Shown here piece after piece: positions 8,401 through 15,681 of a stretch of 18,950 nt of DNA. A program made the position numbers and the translations under genes. The notes under the pieces are model-generated. The model was not told the origin of the DNA. It did no database searches and saw nothing but the letters and a program-made list of their open reading frames with translations. The DNA is from an uncultured Porphyromonadaceae bacterium (GTDB lineage: Bacteria; Bacteroidota; Bacteroidia; Bacteroidales; Muribaculaceae): the NCBI GenBank assembly GCA_900540205.1, contig UQER01000038.1:1-18950 (forward strand). The letters are read 5' to 3'. Numbering within the stretch: the first letter of the stretch is position 1; each line of letters starts with the position of its first letter.

Positions 8401-8835
8401 GAATGGATTATCGCCCGCTTCGGTAACGGTAATCTTGATTTCCTTCGTTGTGGTCACTCCCTCGTAGGTGCAATGCACCGAAAGGAGAGCTTCGCCACTT
8501 TTGTCGGCGTACACACGGTAGCGCAACTGATTTTTACGACTGGTCAGCGTGGCATCGTAGCCGCAGTTTTCCACCAGCACGAGATTCGGATTGCTGTTGT
8601 CGCAAGTGAACGTAAGTCCCTGCTCGGCAAGGTCAGTGCTGGCATAGGCATTTACTCCACTCGGAAGTGTGAACAGTTCGCTCCACACATGATTGTTGGT
8701 GTAGTCCTCAAGGCGCGACACACCTGTGTAGTCCTTACTTTGCGGATTAGGTTTGCAGCCTGTCTGAGCCTTCGATTGAAAACCGGGAGAGACGGCTGCC
8801 AGAACCATGCATAACGCAATGATAATGGTTCGCAT
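5488..8835 (-). CDS. Large secreted protein: PAPGQFIN module, Ig-like domains, sorting-like tail
   Basis: A 1115-residue exported protein, last gene of the riboswitch-controlled operon. It has a signal peptide (cleavage near SKA-QTG, about residue 23). Residues about 30-360 look like beta-rich repeats, including a cadherin/Ig-type stretch (IDVLSNDKKLSG, 270-280, to about 357). A module from about 366 to 648 begins HEFVPAPGQFIN and ends CGWLGESSTEIGGA; it is clearly homologous to the 403-residue lipoprotein in the same operon. Two BIG2-like Ig domains follow (about 665-745 and 750-848, each with WTSSDP and FTAK motifs). The last 35 residues (EIYNLDGVRFN to the end) resemble a type IX secretion type A sorting domain. 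DDNGDGEPND (463-472) looks like a calcium loop. A role in B12 capture is inferred from operon and riboswitch only; the exact function is unknown. Confidence 0.85.
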   Translation of the reverse strand: MRTIIIALCMVLAAVSPGFQSKAQTGCKPNPQSKDYTGVSRLEDYTNNHVWSELFTLPSGVNAYASTDLAEQGLTFTCDNSNPNLVLVENCGYDATLTSRKNQLRYRVYADKSGEALLSVHCTYEGVTTTKEIKITVTEAGDNPFIPKNPSPYNMNGLRPTSQIKRNTAVSNFFTLPPGWNDVKKWEEWGITWGFTVSNPELISKVEPKVQGTTAQVDLTFEPITGESDITCWIERNGVRKESTYHSSMYGVRCSNDEAAVLRIDEPTQIDVLSNDKKLSGVDFSITFVRQPEHGTVEIGESVDKNNKPIAVVNYTPTDAANIPNWTPDSFRYRYTLEEGKGEDNEYSEAEVTLVIRNNPAIARIHEFVPAPGQFINTARFLGADAQALVGKGGGAGSSSTPATTGLISLGSFGGYVVFSFDEPVKNDPRNPYGVDFIISGNAFKADAKGYWSEPGAVMVMRDDNGDGEPNDTWYELAGSDYWFKTTRRNVTFSYEDPQYTGRHAVPYTTSDGDARAMASNMFHQQSYFPDPVNYPDVKLVDGKLSLTGNHIKGVYDRRTPSYIESYRAFPFGYADNHATTGDLTVARNPYYAENGEDPTDGFDISWAVDKDGNYVELDEIHFVKVYNAVSEVCGWLGESSTEIGGACIARADLNQTAPGDYYINYANIVQLQVPVGHTCEYEGFAFHNGRPMRELKGTWTSSDPEVGVFDADGVFTAKKVGFTNVTFQATDKAPADKFEIEVVTLAKVVIDREGNASETSNEKMECFVGERDWINVESETSNVDELNGTKNNRYVYDTYKWTSSDPSVVECGDTGFFTAKAGGKCTLTATSQTDPTLSASIEVTVKELPQPEKYNNYLVIEDQNLTQETLNAKEFSCADLFSAGGRVVNISLTSVEPKEYAENFYVKNNRLYNRLTKGDYREYRLAFEGELNGVTVPIEVPVLHTTTYNTIMPQEVFAPEAIVLDRNTRTNSIDLATVFPISGQPELYKAEYKLNNVHESLTATLEGSVLTITTEETTLPEDATVTVQGRISRATQRATKAAAPASVPVAAKWETVTVPVLISGTQTAINEIIADKDGAPVEIYNLDGVRFNRLPSAPGIYIIKKGSEVYKIIK

Positions 8836-8881
8836 AAAAAGGTTGGTTTAAAGGTTAAAAATATGTTATCGTATATGATTT

Positions 8882-10645
8882 TCAGATTTTCACTCTCACA
8901 ACAGCGTCCGGCGTGCGCACCACATATATGCCCGGCAGCAGCCCCTGAGGAACTACGCGGCAGCCGGCGGCGTTGTATACCTCGAAGCTGTCGGCACCAT
9001 CCACGAGGATGGAATTGCCATCGACGCGCACCATCACTCCTGTATCTCCGGTTTCTACGTCACCTATACCCGACGACTTGCAGTCAAACTCAACGCGGGC
9101 ATTGGCAAGCCGGCCATTGCTGTTCACTTTCACATCCGCCCAATACTCGCCTGCCGGAAGGGTTGAAACGGGCCGTATCTCAAGATTGCCATTGGTCATC
9201 ACGGCACTGAAAAGTTCGGGATTGCTTACCGATGCCACTGAATAAACTATTGCCGCATCCATGTTGTCGGCATCGGTGGCCAGTCCTTTGAGTTCTATCA
9301 CCGTGGGTACAGCAGCACTGACATCGGCAACGGGAAGCTGATGCACCTCGGGCGCATGATTGTCGGGAAACACAGGGATTGAAGGAAACCAGTAGTTTGA
9401 GATCATGGGATATTCGCCGAGCTTCACACCCTCGGCATCCGTGCGGCGCAGTTTGTAGGTGGGATCCTGAAACTGATGGAACAGCGACAGGTAAAGCTCG
9501 CCTGTCACAGGGTGCGGACGCATGGAGCATCCGTAAAGTTTCCATTTAGTGGTATCGTCAAGCCCCTCGGCTTTTGCCTCCTCATTGAAATCGATAATGA
9601 GCGACACTTCATCGCTGTCGATATCGTAGCGGTAGATGCGTTCACTTGAAAACCATGAGTTGGGACCGCCGTTCCAGTAAAGCACATTCTTCTTGGCTGC
9701 AGCACAGAAGCCGTCGGGAGTCCAGGCATACCATGAGTTTGCGGGAGGATAAACGCCGTCGGGGATGCGTATTATGGTCTGGCTGTGCGTGTCAGGGTCC
9801 ACGCGCACAATGTATGGAAGCGTTGCGCCAAGTCCCTGTATGTCCTTGGCCACCGAGTACCAGATATTTCCGTCGGCTCCTAGCACCACCGAACCGATGC
9901 CTGCACCTTTGCTCAGATCCCTCACCTCCTCCACGAAATATCCGTCGGCAAAAGCACGTTCGTTCACCTCGGACATTGTGATGGTCTCCACCACCCGTGC
10001 TGACTCGGGGTTAATTACCAGCAGGCCGGCCGACTGATGCGCCACGTAGACAAACTCGTTACGGCGAACCATCGAGCCGCACTGTCCGTGATAAAGTGAC
10101 CCTGTAGGATCGCTGTTCGGTTTGCCGTCTGTTCCGTTGGGATTCTCTGTCCCCTCCACCATTCCGGTCACCGTACGGGTAGGCACATCGAAAATCCACA
10201 CGCCGTTGGAGGTGGAGATATAGAACGTGTTTTCATCCACCCCGAGACAGGCGCGCCCGTCGCACTGACGTCCGGAGGGGTCGATAATCTCCGACTGGTA
10301 TAGGAGTTTCATCGTGGTGGCATCGGCTATGCTGATCCGTCCGCCGGTGACCCCTGCCCCGGGGTCGCGTTCCTGTTTGGCTACATTGAAGAACAGCCCG
10401 CCATAGATAGTGCCGAACTGGTTGGTGCATCCCAGTTCCTTTCCTGGATTCTCGGACTGCAGCACGCGGTACTGCCACACATTGCCGTCGGCATCATTAT
10501 GGTCAAAATAGTTTATCGTGGAGTTCTGGTGTCCGTACCAGTCCTCGTTGACAATGAACACTCCCGCGGAATAATCGGTGGCAGCTACGGCCTGACTGCC
10601 TGAAACGACAAGCAGAAGCGCGGGCAAAAGCAGTTTTCTTTGCAT
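8882..10645 (-). CDS. Secreted DUF5074/YncE-like beta-propeller protein with sorting-like tail
   Basis: A 587-residue exported protein. Its N-terminus (MQRKLLLPALLLVVSGSQAVA) is a standard signal peptide with cleavage near residue 21 and no lipobox. Residues about 27-440 begin GVFIVNEDWYGHQNSTINYFD, the entry motif of DUF5074-type propellers, and parallel GLYLVNEGNMG in the BtuG-like lipoprotein upstream. A region of about 80 residues with an Ig/cadherin-like look (NHAPEVHQLPVADV onward) follows, and the C-terminus (FEVYNAAGCRVVPQGLLPGIYVV onward) resembles a type IX sorting domain. The start at 10645 was chosen because the signal peptide begins there; a start at 10678 would add 11 residues, and the rest of the open frame up to 10990 lies inside the previous gene. 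A role as an accessory corrinoid-binding propeller is inferred from homology to BtuG and from the operon. Confidence 0.85.
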   Translation of the reverse strand: MQRKLLLPALLLVVSGSQAVAATDYSAGVFIVNEDWYGHQNSTINYFDHNDADGNVWQYRVLQSENPGKELGCTNQFGTIYGGLFFNVAKQERDPGAGVTGGRISIADATTMKLLYQSEIIDPSGRQCDGRACLGVDENTFYISTSNGVWIFDVPTRTVTGMVEGTENPNGTDGKPNSDPTGSLYHGQCGSMVRRNEFVYVAHQSAGLLVINPESARVVETITMSEVNERAFADGYFVEEVRDLSKGAGIGSVVLGADGNIWYSVAKDIQGLGATLPYIVRVDPDTHSQTIIRIPDGVYPPANSWYAWTPDGFCAAAKKNVLYWNGGPNSWFSSERIYRYDIDSDEVSLIIDFNEEAKAEGLDDTTKWKLYGCSMRPHPVTGELYLSLFHQFQDPTYKLRRTDAEGVKLGEYPMISNYWFPSIPVFPDNHAPEVHQLPVADVSAAVPTVIELKGLATDADNMDAAIVYSVASVSNPELFSAVMTNGNLEIRPVSTLPAGEYWADVKVNSNGRLANARVEFDCKSSGIGDVETGDTGVMVRVDGNSILVDGADSFEVYNAAGCRVVPQGLLPGIYVVRTPDAVVRVKI

Positions 10646-10706
10646 AAGGTTTATGATTGGTGTATTGTTATGTTCCATTGAGGGCAATGTAAGGGGAGCC
10701 TTGCAA

Positions 10707-11918
10707 TCAGGGCACATCGGGCAACGGTGCATACAGCGGAATATGCAGGTCGCGTGCTCCGGACAGCTCCGTGGAGGTTTCGCCCAGCCATCCGCAATAC
10801 TGGTTGATGCCGGTGTAGACCCGCACGAAATCCACACCGGGGAGATACACCGCACGGCCGTCGGCATCCACTGCCCAGGAGATATCGAACGAATTGAGGT
10901 CCCTGAAGTCGTTGGGATGGTTGTCAACATATCCCCACGGAAAGGAGTAGAGCACATAATATGTTCCGGCTCCGCTGAGGTCGACGGCATTCTGCGGAAG
11001 GCGTGTACCGCTGAACGTCAGCTGTTCGTCGTCAAGCCATTTCGGGAAATAGTCCTGCCCGTGAAAAGGGTTTTTCGACACGTAACCGACGTCATTCTCC
11101 GAATCTGTCCACCGGATATAGTTCACATCAGTAAGGAAATTGTCGGCGATCACCTCACGGTCAGGATCGGGACGATAGTAGGTTATGGAGTAATCATGCA
11201 GCGTGAGCGGATTGGAGTAATCGCTCCCTGCAAGTTCATACCAGGGGTCGTCGGGAATTCCGTTACAGTTCACATCGTAACTCACCATCACTATCCCGGG
11301 TTCACAGGAGCCGCCCTTCTCCTCCGGACGGGTCAGCTCATAGAATGCATTCCCTTCGATTAGGAAATCGTAGCCTTCGCCGTTGCACACGGTGTGGTCG
11401 AATCCGAACGTCACATATCCTCCGAATGCTCCGAGCGACACAAGCACCTGGTTCTTGTCGCATATCGACTCCTCCACCTTGCGCAGGATGTCGTCGTACG
11501 TGTCCCCCTCCACATATTTCGGAATCTCGTTGATGAACTGCCCGGGAGCAGGGCAGTATTCATACACCTTGGAGATATACGGACTATACTCCACCTCTTC
11601 ATGCAGCACCGTCACCTGAAATTCGAAATGATATGGGGTATCGGGATCGATAATGTCGAACGTGAGCCGGTAGACACCCTCGTTCTGCTGCATGAAGATA
11701 TAGGAATCGGACGTCGACACGGTCCGGCCGTCAAGCGTCCATCGGTATTCACGTCCTGTAAGGGCCGTGCGGAGAGGCAGTTTCGACATCCGCGGCACGT
11801 AATAGACATCATCGATGCCGAGATTCACCGTGAGAATGTCGTCGGTGCATCCGCACAGAACGGCTGCCGCAAGCAAGGACAGGAAAAGCGTATGTTTTTT
11901 CATTTTCAGATTTTTCAT
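10707..11918 (-). CDS. Surface lipoprotein with PKD-like domain and PAPGQFIN module
   Basis: A 403-residue lipoprotein. The lipobox LCGC places the acylated cysteine at residue 24, followed by TDD, an acidic stretch like the Bacteroidetes surface-export signal. Residues about 30-108 look like a PKD/Ig-type domain (REYRWTLDGRTV, GVYRLTFDIID). The rest (about 118-390) is the module that runs from YEYCPAPGQFIN to CGWLGETSTELSGA, shared with the 1115-residue protein; it contains a possible calcium loop (DVNCNGIPDD, 215-224) and YELAGSDY. The ATG at 11918 overlaps the preceding TGA as ATGA, so translation is probably coupled; the next Met (11903) is the alternative. Such proteins are usually annotated 'cell surface protein' beside btuB in Bacteroidales. 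It may correspond to one of the BtuH-type B12-binding lipoproteins, but I cannot confirm that. Confidence 0.88.
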   Translation of the reverse strand: MKNLKMKKHTLFLSLLAAAVLCGCTDDILTVNLGIDDVYYVPRMSKLPLRTALTGREYRWTLDGRTVSTSDSYIFMQQNEGVYRLTFDIIDPDTPYHFEFQVTVLHEEVEYSPYISKVYEYCPAPGQFINEIPKYVEGDTYDDILRKVEESICDKNQVLVSLGAFGGYVTFGFDHTVCNGEGYDFLIEGNAFYELTRPEEKGGSCEPGIVMVSYDVNCNGIPDDPWYELAGSDYSNPLTLHDYSITYYRPDPDREVIADNFLTDVNYIRWTDSENDVGYVSKNPFHGQDYFPKWLDDEQLTFSGTRLPQNAVDLSGAGTYYVLYSFPWGYVDNHPNDFRDLNSFDISWAVDADGRAVYLPGVDFVRVYTGINQYCGWLGETSTELSGARDLHIPLYAPLPDVP

Positions 11919-13066
11919 TGATAGAGGAATGTGATGTGGGCCGGAATGTCGCCGGTGCGCACGCTCCATTTCTTACGCCCGTCGGGGGTGAAGCAGTAGA
12001 GAGTGCCGCTGCTCACGTAATTCTTGGCATCGGTCACGAAAATATCCCCGGTCTCGGGATGGATGGCTATACCGTAGGGGATGGTGATTTCGCGTTCGGT
12101 TCCGTCGGTGATGAAGCTGTTGCTGATGAGCTTTTTCGTGGCGGTGTCCACTATGCCGTAGGTAATGGTGTTCGACTGCGTGTAGTTGTTCCATTCGGTG
12201 GAATAAAAATAGAGCCTGTCGTTGTGAATGGCCATGTTCGACACTCCGAAGGGCAGTGTGTCCGTAACCTGCATCTGCTGGCTGATGCGGCTGCGCTCCA
12301 TGACATACAGCCGTGACGGGCGGCTCTGGTAGTCGCCTCTCGACGTGACCCACAGTTTGTTGAAGCGGTCCTTTTTCAGGCGGTGAAGGTTGATGCCTAC
12401 CGGAATCTGCCTTACCTGCTTGAAATCCACCATCTGTATCACCGACACGGTGTTGTCGTAGTTAGGCACACGGTAGCCTCCGGAGTTGGCCACATACATG
12501 TAATCGTCCACAATCTCCATCTCTTCGGGCTGGTAGCCCACGCTCACCTTGCGGGTTATGGCAAGCGAGAGGGTGTCGACCTCGAACACCGCACCCTTAG
12601 GCGCATCGGGGTCGATAAGCACCGGCCCCACATAGGAGCTTACATAGGCCTTGCCACGGTAGAAACGCACATAGCGGCAGTTGGGGATGTCCACCTGCCC
12701 TATGCGTACGCCGGAACGGGCATCAAGCACCTCCATCTTGTGCGAGCAGTTCACCACAACATATAGCTTGGATCCGTAGATGCCTATGTCGTTCCCCACG
12801 TCGCCAAGTTCCTTGACCACAGAGGGGTTCCGTTCGGAATAGAAATTACGGGAATAAAGCCCGGTGCGGTAGTCATAGTAGTCGAGGGTACATTTGTTTG
12901 AGCCCATGTTCCCCTCGTTGACGAGATACAGACCGCGGACGGCGCTGTCAAAATTCTCGTCGCCTATGATGTCGTACTCCGTAGGCACCACGAGTTCGTC
13001 CTCGCGACAACCCGTGGCGACCGTCAGGAGCGACAGAATATAAAGAAAAATTATAGGTTTGTTCAT
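11915..13066 (-). CDS. btuG: BtuG-like surface lipoprotein, beta-propeller B12-binding candidate
   Basis: A 383-residue lipoprotein with lipobox ATGC (Cys20) followed by REDEL, an acidic surface-export-like signal. The mature part (about 45-383) has repeated propeller blades of the YncE/DUF5074 kind: LYLVNEGNMGSN, SKLYVVVN, GKAYVSSYVGP, DYMYVANSGGYRVPNYDNTVSVI, KLWVTSRGDY, DRLYFYSTEWNN and GDIFVTDAKNY. In Bacteroides thetaiotaomicron, BtuG2 is a propeller lipoprotein that binds B12 very tightly on the cell surface and hands it to BtuB. The same order here, directly after btuB (16 bases) and under a cobalamin riboswitch, supports the same role. It overlaps the next gene by four bases (ATGA). 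Family and location are well supported; ligand binding is inferred. Confidence 0.88.
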   Translation of the reverse strand: MNKPIIFLYILSLLTVATGCREDELVVPTEYDIIGDENFDSAVRGLYLVNEGNMGSNKCTLDYYDYRTGLYSRNFYSERNPSVVKELGDVGNDIGIYGSKLYVVVNCSHKMEVLDARSGVRIGQVDIPNCRYVRFYRGKAYVSSYVGPVLIDPDAPKGAVFEVDTLSLAITRKVSVGYQPEEMEIVDDYMYVANSGGYRVPNYDNTVSVIQMVDFKQVRQIPVGINLHRLKKDRFNKLWVTSRGDYQSRPSRLYVMERSRISQQMQVTDTLPFGVSNMAIHNDRLYFYSTEWNNYTQSNTITYGIVDTATKKLISNSFITDGTEREITIPYGIAIHPETGDIFVTDAKNYVSSGTLYCFTPDGRKKWSVRTGDIPAHITFLYQ

Positions 13067-13082
13067 GTCTGTGGTGTCTGTG

Positions 13083-15083
13083 TCAGATTTCGACTGTAAG
13101 TGTCACGCGGAAATTCCGCTTGGGCATGGGATAGTTGAGAATCACGTCGTAGTCCTGGCTCAGGAGGTTGTTCACCTCAAGGAGCGCCCGCAGGTTCACC
13201 TTGCCGAACGTGAGGTCGCGGCTCACGGAAATGTCGCTCGTATACCACGGCTGGGTGTAATTGTAGCGGATATTCTCCTGCTGGTTGTAGCGCTCACCCA
13301 CGTAGATGTAGCTGTAGTTCAGATTCCACTTGCGCCAGCTTGCGTTGATTACCGCCGAGCCTGAGTGATGCGGGATGTAGGGAATCTGGTGGCGATAATA
13401 ATTGTCGGCGGGGTCGGTGATATCTATTGCACGCTGATAGGTGTATTGCGCGCGGAAAGTGAAATAGAGTTCACGCACTGGGTTAAGGGTGACAAGTGCC
13501 GACACATCCACTCCGCGGATGTCCACCTTGCCCAGATTGAGCATGGTCCAGCGGAACTGCTGCCCTTTGGGGTATGCTATAATCTTGTCCTTTACGTCAT
13601 TATAGTAGACATCGGCACTGAACCGCATGTTCGGCACGAACCCCTTGGATGTGCGCTCGAAAAGCAATCCGAGATTGTACTGGATCACACTCTCGGGATT
13701 GAGCTTCGAGTTGCCCATGTCGGCATAATAAAGGTCGTTAAACGTGGGCATGCGGAACGACTTCTTGCAGAACGCCCTGACCGACAGCCCGCGGCAGACG
13801 TTCACCGCCACGAAGGCCGCGGGTGTGAGCACATGCTTGTCGGCAGCCGCCTCCTGACCGTCGAGAGTGTCGTGGATGAACGTTCCGAGCAGCGAGCCCT
13901 GGAAGCGCAGGCGTCTGTACACCAGCGACATGGCCACAGAGAGCATATTGGTGTAACGGTGGGGCTTCGCAAAACCATAGACATCGGCGTTGAGTGTGTT
14001 CCACATAAAATCGTAGGCAGCCGACAGGCGCCACCACGGAAACAGAGAGAACTCGTTGGCCGATGAAAAATATATCTCCCTCTGTTTGTACAGGTTGTCG
14101 ATTTTTATCTGCTTGTCGTCGTTGTTGACGTAGTGGGTGCGGTAATAGGCGTATTTGAGGTTGTTGAGCGTCGTGAAACGGCCGAAAGTCTGGGTGTATC
14201 GCGCCTGCGCGAACGAGTTGGTGTCCCAGATGCGTTCACCTCGGCGCCACACATTGTTGACGATGGCGCCCGGCACGCCGCGTTCGGAATTGTAGTTGTA
14301 GAACTTCACGTTCCATGAGCCCAGATTGAGCATGCCGTGGATGTTGGCTTCGATGCGAGTGGCATTGATATCGCCGTTCTCACGCACGGCGGTGGTATCA
14401 TAGGCCAGTTCGCCGGCCGGATTCACACGGCGGTATCGGAATTTGTACTTGCCGCTCGAATTTATAAGCTCGGCGCTGAGCGATGTGTTGACACGGTCGG
14501 ACAGGCGCAGTTCCACAAGCGCCGACGGGTTGAGAAGGTCGAACGAACCGGTGCGCAACGTGGCCCGCGCATGGTAGGTCTCACCCTCCTCAAAGTGCGG
14601 GGTGCGTGTACGGATATAGATGGAACCGGCCGAACCGAAATCCTTGGCAGGTTGCAGAATCTCACTTTTCTGGCCGTTATAGAGCGAGATGGCCTCGATG
14701 TTGTCGAGCGAGAACTGACCGAGGTCAATCTGTCCGTTCTGGGCGTTTCCAAGTTCTACCCCGTCGTAGACCACTCCTGTGTGGTTCGTTCCCATCGAAC
14801 GGATATTGACCGTCTTGATTCCGCCCACTCCTCCGTAGTCCTTCACCTGCACGCCCGAAAAATAGCGCAATGCATCGGCTATGCTGTTGCTGTTGAGGCG
14901 CTGCAGCTCTTCGCCGTTAAGTTCCTGGGCCGGAATTACCTCCACCTTCGGCGCCTCGGCTGTGACCACCACTTCGCCCAGCATATGGTCACGCTTGTCG
15001 ATGGTTGTGGAATCACGCCGTCCCGACGCATATAGCCCCTGGAAAGCCGTTATGAACAATAAAAGAAATGCCGCAGTCTTCAT
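13083..15083 (-). CDS. btuB: TonB-dependent outer-membrane cobalamin transporter, BtuB type
   Basis: A 666-residue outer-membrane receptor. Signal peptide (about 1-19), then a TonB-box-like GEVVVTA (36-42), a plug domain (about 43-160) with ELNGEELQRLNSNSIADALRY, VNIRSMGTNHTGVVYDGVELG and GSAGSIYIRT, and a beta-barrel to the end (terminal RNFRVTLTVEI). It lacks the N-terminal carboxypeptidase-regulatory-like domain of SusC-type receptors, which fits BtuB rather than glycan uptake. It takes corrinoids across the outer membrane using TonB-ExbBD energy. It is the first gene after the cobalamin riboswitch and the candidate terminator at 15107-15149, so expression should fall when B12 is plentiful. 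No btuF, btuC or btuD is in the window; they must be encoded elsewhere. Confidence 0.93.
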   Translation of the reverse strand: MKTAAFLLLFITAFQGLYASGRRDSTTIDKRDHMLGEVVVTAEAPKVEVIPAQELNGEELQRLNSNSIADALRYFSGVQVKDYGGVGGIKTVNIRSMGTNHTGVVYDGVELGNAQNGQIDLGQFSLDNIEAISLYNGQKSEILQPAKDFGSAGSIYIRTRTPHFEEGETYHARATLRTGSFDLLNPSALVELRLSDRVNTSLSAELINSSGKYKFRYRRVNPAGELAYDTTAVRENGDINATRIEANIHGMLNLGSWNVKFYNYNSERGVPGAIVNNVWRRGERIWDTNSFAQARYTQTFGRFTTLNNLKYAYYRTHYVNNDDKQIKIDNLYKQREIYFSSANEFSLFPWWRLSAAYDFMWNTLNADVYGFAKPHRYTNMLSVAMSLVYRRLRFQGSLLGTFIHDTLDGQEAAADKHVLTPAAFVAVNVCRGLSVRAFCKKSFRMPTFNDLYYADMGNSKLNPESVIQYNLGLLFERTSKGFVPNMRFSADVYYNDVKDKIIAYPKGQQFRWTMLNLGKVDIRGVDVSALVTLNPVRELYFTFRAQYTYQRAIDITDPADNYYRHQIPYIPHHSGSAVINASWRKWNLNYSYIYVGERYNQQENIRYNYTQPWYTSDISVSRDLTFGKVNLRALLEVNNLLSQDYDVILNYPMPKRNFRVTLTVEI

Positions 15084-15106
15084 CTGTCAGTCGCCGATTG
15101 GTTCGA

Positions 15107-15149
15107 TAAAAAAATAATCCCGGTCGGGCCTGCTACAGGCGCAATCGGG
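15107..15149 (-). terminator. Candidate riboswitch expression-platform terminator before btuB
   Basis: On the minus strand an inner perfect hairpin (GCCTG-TAG-CAGGC) is extended by outer pairing (CCCGATTGC, 15149-15141, against CCGACCGGG, 15127-15119, two mismatches and one G-T pair) and followed by ATTATTTTTTTATC. It sits between the aptamer and the btuB start codon, 24 bases upstream of the ATG. Premature termination there when cobalamin is bound is the natural reading. Confidence 0.7.
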
Positions 15150-15296
15150 ACACATCGGTTTTCAAACAATCAGCTGACAGGACCTGTCGGCAGCCACCGT
15201 GTGGCTATCCGCATAAAAACATAGGCATTATGTTCGGTCTGTCTGGAATATGTCGGAAGCTCAACCCATTGCCCGGGGCGATCTTGTATGCAGGCA

Positions 15297-15512
15297 AAAC
15301 GGCAGGTCTTCTGACTTATTCCGGTCCGGTCGCGCCTTCCCGGCCACACAGGCCAGTGACATAAAAGCGGCGGACTTTCCGACTCATTACGGCTCTCGCT
15401 CTTAGGGGAGCCATGCGGTCGGTGGAAATCACAGCAGCGGGTACTGTCGGGGATTCTCACCCCATTCCCTTTTCATGCCCGGCAGTACCTTGTCTCCACA
15501 AGGTCGGGCAAC
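15297..15512 (-). promoter_or_regulatory. Cobalamin riboswitch aptamer
   Basis: On the minus strand the leader has the B12-riboswitch core: AAAGGGAATGGGGTGAGAAT followed by CCCC, then the CCGCTGCTGTGA segment, then GAGTCGGAAAGTCC, and at the 3' end AGTCAGAAGACCTGCC (B12 box, ending near 15301). A 7-bp hairpin (ACCTTGT/ACAAGGT) lies at the 5' side (about 15487-15504). This is the adenosylcobalamin-type family. Exact ends are approximate, as I placed them from motifs rather than a covariance model. Confidence 0.95.
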
Positions 15513-15522
15513 CATTTCGCGA

Positions 15523-15553
15523 CAAAATTAGCAACAATTTCTGAATCTGCAAT
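15523..15553 (-). promoter_or_regulatory. Promoter of the B12-uptake operon
   Basis: On the minus strand a -7 element TAATTTTG (15530-15523) matches TAnnTTTG, and a -33-like ATTG (15553-15550) lies exactly 19 bases upstream. Transcription would begin near 15515, just before the riboswitch, giving a leader of about 430 bases. Confidence 0.8.
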
Positions 15554-15571
15554 GATTACTTATGTTTTTTA

Positions 15572-15648
15572 GATGCACAATACACGATGGATGATGCACA
15601 GTGGATGATGCACGATACACAATGCATGATGCTCGATGCACGATGATA
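15572..15648. repeat. Degenerate heptanucleotide tandem repeat, about 11 units
   Basis: Reads in strict seven-base phase as GATGCAC, AATACAC, GATGGAT, GATGCAC, AGTGGAT, GATGCAC, GATACAC, AATGCAT, GATGCTC, GATGCAC, GATGATA. Four of eleven units are the consensus GATGCAC. It ends 18 bases upstream of the -33 box of the B12 operon promoter. The apparent ORF across it is not a gene. Confidence 0.85.
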
Positions 15649-15657
15649 TATTTTCAT

Positions 15658-15679
15658 GGGATGGGTGGGGTGTGGGGGG
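15658..15679 (+). other. G-quadruplex-forming motif
   Basis: Four G-runs of 3, 3, 4 and 6 bases separated by loops of 2, 1 and 3 bases satisfy the usual G3+N1-7 quadruplex rule on the plus strand. It lies between the groL terminator and the seven-base repeat. Confidence 0.6.
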
Positions 15680-15681
15680 AT

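Noticed and set aside
10646..10990. N-terminal extension of the second propeller protein
   Set aside because: The extension overlaps the upstream lipoprotein gene and reads as noise; the signal peptide begins at 10645.
11919..11969. N-terminal extension of the 403-residue lipoprotein
   Set aside because: It lies inside the BtuG-like gene and would put 17 residues before a normal lipoprotein signal; the ATGA overlap at 11918 is the natural start.
13083..15083. SusC-type glycan receptor as an alternative for the TonB-dependent protein
   Set aside because: It lacks the N-terminal carboxypeptidase-regulatory-like domain and a SusD partner, and it follows a cobalamin riboswitch.
15170..15460. 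A 96-residue minus-strand open frame
   Set aside because: It lies inside the cobalamin riboswitch leader and has no coding character.
15572..15648. CRISPR array as an explanation of the repeats
   Set aside because: Units are seven bases, directly adjacent and degenerate, with no spacers and no cas genes nearby.
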